From Gimibacter soli (lineage in GTDB: Bacteria > Pseudomonadota > Alphaproteobacteria > Sphingomonadales > Kordiimonadaceae): DNA of 64,000 nt. The stretch lies in the NCBI RefSeq assembly GCF_028463845.1, contig NZ_CP116805.1, forward strand, positions 1,364,001 to 1,428,000, in the 5' to 3' direction. Under the pieces are notes generated by a model. It was not told where the DNA came from. It did not search any database and was given only the letters and a program-made list of their open reading frames with translations. The translations under genes were made by a program, and so were the position numbers. Below, piece after piece: positions 17,121 to 25,108 of this stretch (positions are counted from its first letter, which is position 1; each line of letters starts with the position of its first letter).

Positions 17121-18263
17121 ATGAGTGTGAACAGTCTGGGGTTTGACCGCGCCCCCGAAAATACGCGCGTCGTTGTCGCCATGTCGGGCGGCGTGGACAG
17201 TTCGGTGACGGCAGCCCTCCTGAAAGACCAGGGCTATGACGTCGTCGGCATCACGCTGCAGCTGTATGATCACGGCGTCGCGGTGCAGAAGAAAGGCGCC
17301 TGCTGTGCGGGCCAAGATATCCATGATGCCCGCCGCGTGGCGGAAGCCATCGGGATTCCGCACTATGTGCTGGATTATGAAAGCCGCTTCAAAGATCAGG
17401 TGATGGAGGAATTTGCCGACAGCTATATCCGCGGCGAAACCCCGATCCCCTGCGTGCGCTGCAACCAGACCGTCAAGTTCAAGGATCTGCTTGCCACCGC
17501 GCGCGACCTTGGCGCCGATTGCATGGCGACCGGGCATTATGTGCAGCGTACGCTCGGCGGCAGTGGCAAGGCACAGCTCACCCGCGCTGTGGACCTTGGC
17601 CGCGACCAGAGCTATTTCCTGTTCACCACCACGCAAGAGCAGCTCGATTTCCTGCGTTTCCCGCTGGGCGGCATGGAAAAGCCGGAAGTGCGCGCACTGG
17701 CCGAGACATATGGCCTGACCGTTGCCGACAAGCCGGACAGCCAGGATATCTGCTTCGTGCCCGAAGGCCGCTATGTGGATGTGATCGAACGCCTGCGCCC
17801 AGGTGCGCTGGAAGCCGGCGAGATTGTCGATCTTGATGGCAATGTGCTCGGTCACCATGAAGGCATCATCCGCTATACCATCGGCCAGCGCCGCGGCCTT
17901 GGCATCGGCGGTGTGACCGATCCCCTTTATGTGGTGAAGCTTGATCCTGCCAACAAACGGGTGATCGTGGGGCCCAAGGAAGCGCTCGATACCCGCGCGA
18001 TTGCGGTGAAGGATGTGAACTGGCTGGGCGAGCCTGTGGGTGCAGACGGCATCGAGGTGCTGGCCCGCGTGCGCTCCACCCGCCCGCCGGTCCCTGCCAC
18101 GCTGCGTCTTGGCGACAACGGCGATGCCATGCTGGAACTCCATGACCCCGAAGCCGGTGTATCGCCGGGGCAGGCGGCTGTTTTCTATGATGGCGACCGG
18201 GTTCTCGGCGGTGGCTGGATCGCAAAAACCGTGAGCGCAGACAAGCGGTTGGCGGCAATCTGA
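17121..18263 (+). CDS. mnmA: tRNA-specific 2-thiouridylase MnmA
   Basis: This 380-residue enzyme puts sulfur on U34 of tRNAs for Lys, Glu and Gln. It has the PP-loop SGGVDSS (residues 22-28), the first catalytic Cys in 'CVRCN' (about 111-115) and the second in '[10 protein letters not shown]'. '[13 protein letters not shown]' marks the middle domain, and a C-terminal beta-barrel follows. The ATG at 17121 was chosen because it gives a family-like N-terminus; an in-frame ATG at 17094 would add nine residues. It stands alone, divergent from fliK. Confidence 0.96.
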   Translation: MSVNSLGFDRAPENTRVVVAMSGGVDSSVTAALLKDQGYDVVGITLQLYDHGVAVQKKGACCAGQDIHDARRVAEAIGIPHYVLDYESRFKDQVMEEFADSYIRGETPIPCVRCNQTVKFKDLLATARDLGADCMATGHYVQRTLGGSGKAQLTRAVDLGRDQSYFLFTTTQEQLDFLRFPLGGMEKPEVRALAETYGLTVADKPDSQDICFVPEGRYVDVIERLRPGALEAGEIVDLDGNVLGHHEGIIRYTIGQRRGLGIGGVTDPLYVVKLDPANKRVIVGPKEALDTRAIAVKDVNWLGEPVGADGIEVLARVRSTRPPVPATLRLGDNGDAMLELHDPEAGVSPGQAAVFYDGDRVLGGGWIAKTVSADKRLAAI

Positions 18264-18318
18264 CGCATTTCTTCGATCACAAGTTGCGCGGTCGCAATAC
18301 AAAGGCTTGCGGCTATGG

Positions 18319-18333
18319 TTAACAAAAGGTAAA
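18319..18333 (-). promoter_or_regulatory. CtrA-like box upstream of the PEP-CTERM gene
   Basis: The sequence TTAA-CAAAAGG-TAAA has the CtrA spacing (TTAA-N7-TTAA, one mismatch). On the minus strand it contains TTAACCAT. It lies 78-92 bases before the start at 18411 and could drive that gene on the plus strand. Confidence 0.45.
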
Positions 18334-18410
18334 CTTTGCTTCGTATTGGTCGACTCGACTTTCAGAATCGGGCGACTCTTTTTGTGACCAGATCAGATCA
18401 GGGAAGTAAC

Positions 18411-19007
18411 ATGCGCTTCGTTACCCTCAAGTCCGCAGTTTGCGCGACTGCCGTGCTGGCGGCCTGTGCCATTACCGCCCCCGTTGCGGCAACCACCAGC
18501 TTCCAGTTCAACGGCTCAATCGACGAAAGCTATATCGGCGGCATGCCCGTGGGCACCGAGTTCATGGCCTGGGGTCTCTATGACGAAACCAAGGTCGGCC
18601 TCGATGGCAAATACAGCTTTGCGAACAATGGCGGCGTGTTTTTCCTGCAAATCCTCGGCACCATCTTCAAGATGGAAGACGACGACCGCTGGGGCGGTGG
18701 CGGCGGCCCGATCCTTTCCTTCGATAACACTGACGCGCTCGACCGTTTCAATTTTGAAATGAGCGGCAGCGATATCCTCGGCATCGGCGGTACCTATCTT
18801 GGCGCCTTCGGCCTCCTTGGCTTCGAAAACGATTTCGGCGACTTCGCGAGCGGCACCTACGCGCTCACGAAACAAAGCTATCTGCCGCCGGATCCGGATC
18901 CGACCGGTGGTATCCCCGAGCCCGCAACCTGGCTGATGATGGTGATGGGCTTCGGCCTTGCCGGGGCTGCGTGGCGCCGTCGCCTGCTGCTTGTGAAAGC
19001 TGCCTGA
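18411..19007 (+). CDS. PEPxxWA-type PEP-CTERM sorting domain protein
   Basis: This 198-residue exported protein starts at 18411 after a GGGAAG ribosome site. A signal peptide covers about residues 1-27 ('AVLAACAITAPVAA'). The mature part is Gly- and Asp-rich with no known domain. The C-terminus carries 'PEPATW', a hydrophobic segment (MMVMGFGLAGAAW) and RRR, the tripartite PEP-CTERM signal. In known systems such proteins are processed by an exosortase and linked to exopolysaccharide; no exosortase is in the window. A CtrA-like box lies upstream. Confidence 0.88.
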   Translation: MRFVTLKSAVCATAVLAACAITAPVAATTSFQFNGSIDESYIGGMPVGTEFMAWGLYDETKVGLDGKYSFANNGGVFFLQILGTIFKMEDDDRWGGGGGPILSFDNTDALDRFNFEMSGSDILGIGGTYLGAFGLLGFENDFGDFASGTYALTKQSYLPPDPDPTGGIPEPATWLMMVMGFGLAGAAWRRRLLLVKAA

Positions 19008-19109
19008 GGGCCGCCGCGCAATCCCTGAAAAAGCGTCTTGACGGGGTCGGGTACGTCCATTATACCGGCCCGGCTTCCGGCAAAATGCGCCGGGGCACAT
19101 GCCTTTCGG

Positions 19110-19186
19110 GGCCGAGTAGCTCAGTTGGTTAGAGCGGCGGAATCATAATCCGTAGGTCGGGGGTTCAAGTCCCTCCTCGGCTACCA
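19110..19186 (+). tRNA. tRNA-Met (CAT)
   Basis: A 77-base cloverleaf with encoded CCA. The acceptor stem GGCCGAG pairs with CTCGGCT (a G-T pair at 1-72). The D arm is GCTC..GAGC, the anticodon loop ATCATAA carries CAT, and the T arm contains GGTTCAAGT. It resembles elongator tRNA-Met of alphaproteobacteria; a lysidine-modified tRNA-Ile2 cannot be excluded from the anticodon alone. Confidence 0.93.
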
Positions 19187-19504
19187 ATTTTCAGATAAGC
19201 CCTTGATTTCAGTGCGAAGTCGAGGGCTTATCTTTTATGCGTCTTGGTGCAGGATTTGCCATTTTAGGATCGCTTGAAAAACGTCAATCCAGCATAGTAT
19301 TTCCGCCAATATTTGGGGCGGCCAAAAATAGAGATTGATTATTTCAAAAATAAAATCTATTTATGCGCAGCGATATTTTTCTGCTGAGCTTTGGCTGTTG
19401 TGTGATTGATTCACACTCTGAACGATCCCTCCCTTTAAAATAGTCGTTACACCATCCGCGGCGCGTATGTTGCGGTCAACTACATTGCTATGAAAGGGTT
19501 CAAC
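19187..19504. other. AT-rich intergenic region between tRNA-Met and the cold-shock gene
   Basis: This 318-base stretch holds the tRNA terminator (19193-19236) and then a markedly AT-rich segment (about 19300-19400) followed by a leader of about 100 bases before the cold-shock gene. Long structured leaders are usual for cspA-type genes, but no specific cold-box sequence was recognised. Confidence 0.5.
19193..19236 (+). terminator. Terminator after tRNA-Met
   Basis: Perfect 11-base arms (AGATAAGCCCT and AGGGCTTATCT) enclose a 19-base loop and are followed by TTT, seven bases after the tRNA CCA end. Confidence 0.75.
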
Positions 19505-19714
19505 ATGGCCACTGGTACAGTAAAATGGTTCAATGCCACCAAAGGTTTCGGCTTCATCCAGCCTGATGACGGCGGCGCCGATGCCTTCGTCCACATCTCC
19601 GCTGTCGAGCGCGCAGGTCTGCGCGAAATCGTCGAAGGCCAGAAGCTCAGCTACGATCTCGAAAGCGATCGCAAGTCGGGCAAGATGTCGGCTGGCAATC
19701 TCCAGGTGCTCTAA
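19505..19714 (+). CDS. Cold-shock protein, CspA family
   Basis: This 69-residue single-domain cold-shock protein is a nucleic-acid chaperone. It begins 'MATGTVKWFNATKGFGFIQ' with RNP1 (KGFGFI) and RNP2 (AFVHIS), and the aromatic surface residues needed for RNA binding are present. The ATG at 19505 has AAGGG about 6 bases upstream and gives the standard Csp length. It is monocistronic, with a strong terminator 60 bases after the stop. Confidence 0.95.
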   Translation: MATGTVKWFNATKGFGFIQPDDGGADAFVHISAVERAGLREIVEGQKLSYDLESDRKSGKMSAGNLQVL

Positions 19715-19776
19715 TCTGGTATTTGCTTTCTCGGGATCGTTCCTTCGACACCGGTATTGAAAGCACGAGACAAATG

Positions 19777-19806
19777 AAGGTCAGGCAATTTGCCTGACCT
19801 TTTCCT
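19777..19806 (+). terminator. Terminator of the cold-shock gene
   Basis: The arms AGGTCAGGCAA and TTGCCTGACCT pair almost perfectly around a single base and are followed by a T-rich tract. Confidence 0.85.
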
Positions 19807-19844
19807 TTCCGCCCGGTCAATGGGCACCACAGTAAAGGGCGAGC

Positions 19845-20072
19845 ATGACGAATACCAATGCCAGGTCACGTCAACAGGCAGAGCCGGTTGTCGACAGGAA
19901 ACAGTTGCAGATCGTTGCGCGAGAGCGTGCCTTTGAAGAACTGGAAGAAGCTGCGTCTGCCAGCGACGAAAAGACCGTAAGGCTGCGCGAAGCGCGTCTC
20001 GCGCGGGAAATGAAAGATCGCCTGAAGGCCGCCGCCGCAAGGGCTGTTACGAAATCCGCCAGAAAGGCCTGA
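19845..20072 (+). CDS. Small charged protein, possibly DUF6481-like
   Basis: This 75-residue protein is rich in Ala, Arg, Glu and Lys and predicted to be mostly helical. The pattern 'DRKQLQIVARERAFEELEE', then 'REARLAREMKDRLKAAAAR', resembles the DUF6481 family of small alphaproteobacterial proteins, but the match is by eye and tentative. It has no signal peptide or membrane segment. It lies between two terminators, so it is a separate transcript. The function is unknown. Confidence 0.6.
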   Translation: MTNTNARSRQQAEPVVDRKQLQIVARERAFEELEEAASASDEKTVRLREARLAREMKDRLKAAAARAVTKSARKA

Positions 20073-20107
20073 CGTCGGCTATCACCTGACGGTTATTACA
20101 AAAGAAA

Positions 20108-20139
20108 AAGCCCGCAGCCATCAGGCGCGGGCTTTTCTG
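20108..20139. terminator. Bidirectional terminator
   Basis: AAAGCCCGC and GCGGGCTTT arms are flanked by A-runs and T-runs. It lies between the convergent small protein and the POT transporter and can serve both. Confidence 0.85.
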
Positions 20140-20161
20140 TTTTTCGGCCTCGTCCGCCTTG

Positions 20162-21556
20162 TCAGGCGGCGGCAGGTTCCTTGTCGCTCATCAGGCGCGG
20201 GGCGAGGAATATCTTGTAGGCGAGGAACACGGCGCCCGCGATGGCGGCAAAGCCGGCATGCAGGGCCCAGAAGCTCGTGGTCGGCATCGTCTCGTAGAAG
20301 CCGCCAACCCAGCCGACGGCGAAGTTGCCGGCGAAGAAGGCGAGATAATAGAGGCCGATCACGGTGGCGTTCACCGCCACAGGTGCGAGGCGCGAGAAGA
20401 GCGCGAGGCTGACCGGCAGCATGTGGGCAAAGCCGATCGAGTTCATGAAGTGGAAGGCCACCGGCCAGAAGAGGCCGATCTTGCCACCGTCCGGCACGGT
20501 GGCGGCGGCCATGAACAGGCAGCCCATGCCAGCGATGGAGAAGATCGAGCCGATGATCAGCTTCGTCAATTCATCGGGCTCCTGCCAGCGCTTGCCGTAC
20601 CAGCGGTAGAAAAGCGATACACCGGCAAGGAAGCTGACGCTGACCACGGCATCAAGCGTGATCAGCCAGGTGGTCGGCAACTGGGTTCCGAAGAAATTCA
20701 GGTCGAAATGCTGGTCACCCCAAACGAGATAGGTGTTGAAAATCTGCTGGTTCGGCATGATGCCAAGGGCAAGCACGGGGATCAGCAAGAGAACGGCCAA
20801 AAGCGAGATCCAGTCCTGCCGGGTCATGGCCGGGCGCGCGGCTTTCTCGCGCGGGCCTTGCGGCGTGAAATGTTCCTTCGGCAGATATTTCTGGCCCGCC
20901 AGATAGATGACGAGGCCCAGAAGCATGCCAACGCCCGCGGCGCCAAAGCCCCAATGCCAGCCGACCGTTTCGCCCAGCGTGCCGACAATCAGCGGCGAGG
21001 CAATCACGCCCGCATTGATGCCCAGATAGAAAATCTGGAAGGCATCGGCACGGCGCAGGTCGTCGGGCTTGTAAAGCGAGCCCACCTGGCTTGCGATATT
21101 GCCCTTGAACATGCCGCAGCCAACAACAAGGCAGAGAAGGGCGAACAGGAAGCTTGCCTCGAACGCCATCAGGAAGTGGCCGACCGACATGGTGATGGCG
21201 CCGATCAGCACGGTGCGCCGCTTGCCAAGCCAACGGTCAGCAATCAGGCCGCCGAAAATCGGGGTCAGGTAAACCGTGGCGGTATAGGTGCCGAAGATGG
21301 CAGAGGCCAAAGCCTGCCCTTCAAGGCCGCCATAGAGTGTGCGGAAACTGTCGAAGAAGGCGATGTTTTCGATATGGCCGGGCGTCAGCGCCACCTTGAC
21401 CATGTAAAGCACGAGAAGTGCCTGCATTCCGTAATAGGAAAAGCGTTCCCATGCTTCGGTGAAGGCAAGATAGCCAAGCCCTTTCGGGTGCCCCAAAAAG
21501 GCGCGGTCGGCATGGTCGGCTAGGGTGAGTTCAGGCGTCGCTTCGGCGCTGGTCAT
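20162..21556 (-). CDS. POT-family proton-coupled peptide transporter
   Basis: This protein of 464 residues is a major-facilitator transporter of the proton-dependent oligopeptide (POT/PTR2) family. The signature 'FTEAWERFSYYGMQALLVLYM' near the N-terminus contains the ExxER-type proton motif. A second signature, 'FQIFYLGINAGVIASPLIVG', contains the conserved FYxxINxG. Twelve to fourteen membrane segments are expected. The start at 21556 ('MTSAEATPEL') was preferred to an upstream in-frame start because it precedes the conserved region closely. It is transcribed alone. Confidence 0.92.
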   Translation of the reverse strand: MTSAEATPELTLADHADRAFLGHPKGLGYLAFTEAWERFSYYGMQALLVLYMVKVALTPGHIENIAFFDSFRTLYGGLEGQALASAIFGTYTATVYLTPIFGGLIADRWLGKRRTVLIGAITMSVGHFLMAFEASFLFALLCLVVGCGMFKGNIASQVGSLYKPDDLRRADAFQIFYLGINAGVIASPLIVGTLGETVGWHWGFGAAGVGMLLGLVIYLAGQKYLPKEHFTPQGPREKAARPAMTRQDWISLLAVLLLIPVLALGIMPNQQIFNTYLVWGDQHFDLNFFGTQLPTTWLITLDAVVSVSFLAGVSLFYRWYGKRWQEPDELTKLIIGSIFSIAGMGCLFMAAATVPDGGKIGLFWPVAFHFMNSIGFAHMLPVSLALFSRLAPVAVNATVIGLYYLAFFAGNFAVGWVGGFYETMPTTSFWALHAGFAAIAGAVFLAYKIFLAPRLMSDKEPAAA

Positions 21557-21660
21557 TGTTTTTCTGGTCCCCGTGAAAGTTATTTTGGCGTTCCCGTCTG
21601 GTCGCGGGAATCGGCAGGGGAGCGTAGGACGCAGCAATCGGCCTTGGAAAGCGTTTTTTG

Positions 21661-21689
21661 CACCGGCCGGCCAGCGTGACCGGCCGGTG
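21661..21689. repeat. GC-rich inverted repeat between transporter genes
   Basis: The arms CACCGGCCGG and CCGGCCGGTG are perfect, with a 9-base loop. It lies just after the symporter stop, but on the minus strand no T-run follows, so it may stop RNA decay rather than terminate transcription. Confidence 0.55.
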
Positions 21690-21697
21690 CCGTGTTT

Positions 21698-23257
21698 TTA
21701 CCACCAGGTGGCGTAGAGCGCTGCCGTGATCAGGATCACGAGGAGGGCGGCAAGGTTGAAACCGCCCGAGGTCTTGAAGCCGATCTCGCCAAGATCAACC
21801 GAGCCTTCCTGCACCTTGCCGCCTGCCATCAGCGACAGGACAATGGCAATGCCGGAGCAGGCGAGGAAGACGATACCGACGCGGTCGATGAACGGCAGTT
21901 CCGGCCACAGCATCTTGAAGGCGAAGGACAGGACGGCTGAACCGATGGCGGCGGCAAGCGCACCGTTTGCGGTCGTCTTGCGCCAGAACATGCCAAGGAA
22001 GAAGATCACGCAGATCCCCGGCGTGAAGAAGCCGGTGAATTCCTGGATATACTGGAAAGCCTGATCGAAATTGCCGAGAAGCGGCTTCGCGGTGAGCAGT
22101 GCCAGCACCATCGCCGACACGGCAACGATGCGGCCGATCACCACGGGGTCACGGCGTTTTTCTTCTGCCACGAAACTCGGGTAGATATCCATCGTGAAGA
22201 TCGTGGAGATCGAGTTGGTCATGGAGCCCAAGGACGAGATGATCGCGGCAATCAGGGCTGCGAACACAAGGCCCAGAAGGCCGGCAGGCAACAGCTTCAT
22301 GGCGGTGGGATAAGCCTGATCGGGTGAGGCCAGATCGGGCTGCAGCACGAACATGGCAATACCCGGCAGCACGACGATGATCGGCATCACGAGCTTCAGG
22401 AAGGCGGCGAAGGCGATACCCTTCTGGGCTTCATCAAGGCTTTTGGCACCCAGCGCGCGCTGGATGATATATTGGTTGAAGCCCCAGTAGCTGAGGTTCA
22501 TCACCCACATGCCGCCCACCAGCACCGAAAGGCCGGGCAGGGACGCATAATAGGGGTTCGACGGATCGAGGATCATGTCGAACTTTTCAGGGGCTTTCTC
22601 AAGAAGCATCGAGAAACCTGCAAGCGCGCCTGCGCCGCCCGAGATATCCTCCAGCAGCACATAGGCGATCATCAGGCCGCCGAACACCAGAAGTACCACC
22701 TGGATGATGTCGGTGAAGGCAACGGCCTTGAGGCCGCCATAAACCGAATAGGCCATGGCAAAGATGCCCAGTGCCAGCATGCCGTAGACCAGATCAACGC
22801 CGGTAACAGCCTCGATGGCGAGCGAACCGAGCCACAGGATCGAGGTCAGGTTCACGAACACATAAACGCCGAGCCAGAAGAAGGCCATCACCATACGCAC
22901 GCGGTGATCGTAGCGCTGCTCCAGGAACTGGGGCATCGTATAGATGCCGCGCTTAAGGAAGACGGGCAGCAGATATTTGCCGACGATCAGCAGCGAAATG
23001 GCCGCCATCCATTCATAGGAGGCGATGGCAAGTCCCATGGCATAGCCCGACCCGGACATGCCGATGATCTGTTCTGCCGAGATGTTGGAAGCGATCAGCG
23101 AGGCGCCGATGGCCCACCAGGGCAGGGCCTTGCCGGCCAGGAAATAATCGGAAGCATCCTTGTGGTGGCCGGCTTTTTCGCGGCTGACCCACTGCGCAAG
23201 GACGAACAGGATGACCGCATATGCGGCCACCACCGCAAAATCGATGGTGCTGAGCAT
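21698..23257 (-). CDS. Sodium/solute symporter (SSS family, SGLT-like)
   Basis: This 519-residue symporter of the SSS family resembles sodium/sugar transporters of the vSGLT type. The N-terminus has 'DYFLAGKALPWWAIGASLIASNISAEQIIGMSG', where the unwound TM1 region binds sodium and substrate; 'SVYGGLKAVAFTDIIQVVLL' is the classic SSS signature. About 14 membrane segments are expected. The ATG at 23257 has GGGGAG 5 bases upstream, better than an in-frame start at 23272. A LacI-type operator lies 52-65 bases upstream, which suggests a sugar substrate. Confidence 0.9.
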   Translation of the reverse strand: MLSTIDFAVVAAYAVILFVLAQWVSREKAGHHKDASDYFLAGKALPWWAIGASLIASNISAEQIIGMSGSGYAMGLAIASYEWMAAISLLIVGKYLLPVFLKRGIYTMPQFLEQRYDHRVRMVMAFFWLGVYVFVNLTSILWLGSLAIEAVTGVDLVYGMLALGIFAMAYSVYGGLKAVAFTDIIQVVLLVFGGLMIAYVLLEDISGGAGALAGFSMLLEKAPEKFDMILDPSNPYYASLPGLSVLVGGMWVMNLSYWGFNQYIIQRALGAKSLDEAQKGIAFAAFLKLVMPIIVVLPGIAMFVLQPDLASPDQAYPTAMKLLPAGLLGLVFAALIAAIISSLGSMTNSISTIFTMDIYPSFVAEEKRRDPVVIGRIVAVSAMVLALLTAKPLLGNFDQAFQYIQEFTGFFTPGICVIFFLGMFWRKTTANGALAAAIGSAVLSFAFKMLWPELPFIDRVGIVFLACSGIAIVLSLMAGGKVQEGSVDLGEIGFKTSGGFNLAALLVILITAALYATWW

Positions 23258-23308
23258 TGTAACTCCCCTCACTCACACTTTCCCTCGGGCACGCACGATA
23301 GGTGTGGA

Positions 23309-23322
23309 TGACAGCGCTGTCA
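23309..23322. promoter_or_regulatory. LacI-family operator upstream of the symporter
   Basis: TGACAGCGCTGTCA is a perfect 14-base palindrome with the central CG typical of LacI/GalR operators. It lies 52 bases before the symporter start, where it would overlap the promoter. No LacI-family gene is in the window. Confidence 0.65.
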
Positions 23323-23443
23323 ATTTTTACCTGCTAGGCCGCCCGTTCCAAATGAAACCCGAAACCGGTGGGGGAGCGGTAAGGGCGCTGCTACCGTCAT
23401 GGGTGTTTCGAGTTCGGCAAATCGATTGAACCAGGGGGGAGCC

Positions 23444-25042
23444 ATGTTCGATCGTCTTTTCAAAGGCCGTGCTTTCACGGCTGACGTGTCTGAGCCATCA
23501 ATTGACCGGCCCGCCCATATTGCCTCTTCGCTACATGCGGAGATGCTCGAAATCCTGCCCTATAATGTGATGCTGTGCGATATCGCCACCTTCGATATCG
23601 TTTATGCCAACCGGCGCAGTTTCGATACCGTTAGGTCGCTGGAGCACTTACTGCCGATCACGGCGGAAGAACTGGTCGGCGCCAATATCGATATTTTCCA
23701 CAAGCAGCCGCTGCATCAGCGCCAGTTGCTGGCCAAGGCGTCGAACCTGCCGCATGAGGCGGTGATCCGGCTTGGCGATGAATATCTGCGGCTGCAGGTC
23801 GATGCCGTGCGCGATGCCGGGGATACCTATCGCTATGCGCTTCTCACATGGTCGGTGGTGACAGCGGAACGGCGGGCGACGGCCAAGGCTGCTGAACTGT
23901 TGCAGGTTCTGGACAAGATGCCGATCAACGCGATGCTATGCGATCCGCAGACGCTCGAGATGATCTATATGAATGAAACAAGCCGCCACACGCTGATGGG
24001 GTTGCAGCATCTGCTGCCGATCCCGGTGGATGATATCATCGGTAAAAGCATCGACGTGTTTCACAAGGACCCGTCACACCAGCGGCGCATCCTTGCGGAC
24101 CCCACCAACCTGCCCTTCAAGACCCGCATCCGGCTGGGGGATGAATATCTCTGTCTGGAGATTTCGGCCATTCGCGATGTGACGGGTGCCTATACGGCAG
24201 CACTGGCAACCTGGGCTGTGGTGACCGCGCAGGTGGCGGTGGAACAGTCGGTCGCTGAAACCGCCGGACGGATGCAGCAGGATGTTGACGGCCTGCGTGC
24301 AACAGCGGGGGAATTGACTGGCATCGCGGGTGAAAGCAGCGACCTCGCCACGGTTGTTGCCTCGGCTGCAGAGGAAGCCAGTGTCAATGTGCAGACCGTG
24401 GCGCGCGCGGCGGAAGAACTGTCTGCGTCGGTGCGTGAAATCGGCCAGCGTACCCAGCGCACCGCCGATATTGCCTTTGCGGCACAGGAAGAAAGTGCGC
24501 GAACCCGCGATATCGTGCGTGATCTTGAGGCGTCGTCCAGCCAGATCACGGCTATCGTCCAGCTGATCGCGGATATTGCCAGCCAGACAAACCTTCTGGC
24601 GCTGAATGCGACGATCGAGGCAGCCCGGGCAGGCGAGGCCGGCAAGGGCTTCGCTGTGGTGGCGAACGAGGTGAAAAGCCTTGCCGGGCAAACGGCCTCG
24701 GCAACGCAGGAAATCACTGGTCAGGTATCCAAAATCCAGTCGGAAATCGCCCGTGTGGTGCAGACGATGGGAAGCGTGGCGACCGTGATTGACGAAGTGA
24801 ACGAGATCACCGCTGAGGTGGCCTCTGCCGTGCAGGAACAGGATGCTGCCACGCAGGAAATTGCCCGCAGCATTCAGGAAGCGGCAGAAGGCACCAACAA
24901 GGTGGCGTCGGATATCACGCAGGTGGTGGGCCTGTCACAGCGCACATCCGAAGGGGCGCACGGGCTGATGCATGCCGCTGACCGGCTGGAAGCAGGCCGT
25001 GAAAGCCTTGGCGAGGCAATCGACCGTTTGATGCAGAATTGA
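23444..25042 (+). CDS. Soluble methyl-accepting chemotaxis protein with two PAS-like domains
   Basis: This 532-residue chemoreceptor has no membrane segment. Two related PAS-like domains (about 35-142 and 153-264) share 'MLCD', 'LLPI', 'IDxFHK', 'HQR', 'IRLGDEYL' and end in 'W(S/A)VVTA'. The methyl-accepting signalling domain follows, with the conserved hairpin tip '[20 protein letters not shown]' and '[10 protein letters not shown]'. The ATG at 23444 follows GGGGGGAG. It should signal through CheA/CheW from the cytosol. PAS ligand is unknown; His residues in each 'FHK' and 'HQR' are candidates for cofactor contact. It ends at a strong terminator. Confidence 0.93.
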   Translation: MFDRLFKGRAFTADVSEPSIDRPAHIASSLHAEMLEILPYNVMLCDIATFDIVYANRRSFDTVRSLEHLLPITAEELVGANIDIFHKQPLHQRQLLAKASNLPHEAVIRLGDEYLRLQVDAVRDAGDTYRYALLTWSVVTAERRATAKAAELLQVLDKMPINAMLCDPQTLEMIYMNETSRHTLMGLQHLLPIPVDDIIGKSIDVFHKDPSHQRRILADPTNLPFKTRIRLGDEYLCLEISAIRDVTGAYTAALATWAVVTAQVAVEQSVAETAGRMQQDVDGLRATAGELTGIAGESSDLATVVASAAEEASVNVQTVARAAEELSASVREIGQRTQRTADIAFAAQEESARTRDIVRDLEASSSQITAIVQLIADIASQTNLLALNATIEAARAGEAGKGFAVVANEVKSLAGQTASATQEITGQVSKIQSEIARVVQTMGSVATVIDEVNEITAEVASAVQEQDAATQEIARSIQEAAEGTNKVASDITQVVGLSQRTSEGAHGLMHAADRLEAGRESLGEAIDRLMQN

Positions 25043-25065
25043 GTATCGAGTGGTGAAGTGTGTAA

Positions 25066-25099
25066 ACGCCGGGGCAGGGTAGCCGCCCCGGCGTTTTTC
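25066..25099. terminator. Bidirectional terminator between chemoreceptor and TonB receptor
   Basis: The arms ACGCCGGGGC and GCCCCGGCGT pair around a 9-base loop, with TTTTT on the plus side and TTTA on the minus side. Confidence 0.85.
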
Positions 25100-25108
25100 T
25101 ATGCTGCC

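Noticed and set aside
16842-18302. A 486-codon minus-strand open frame
   Set aside because: It is antisense to mnmA, whose motifs are intact.
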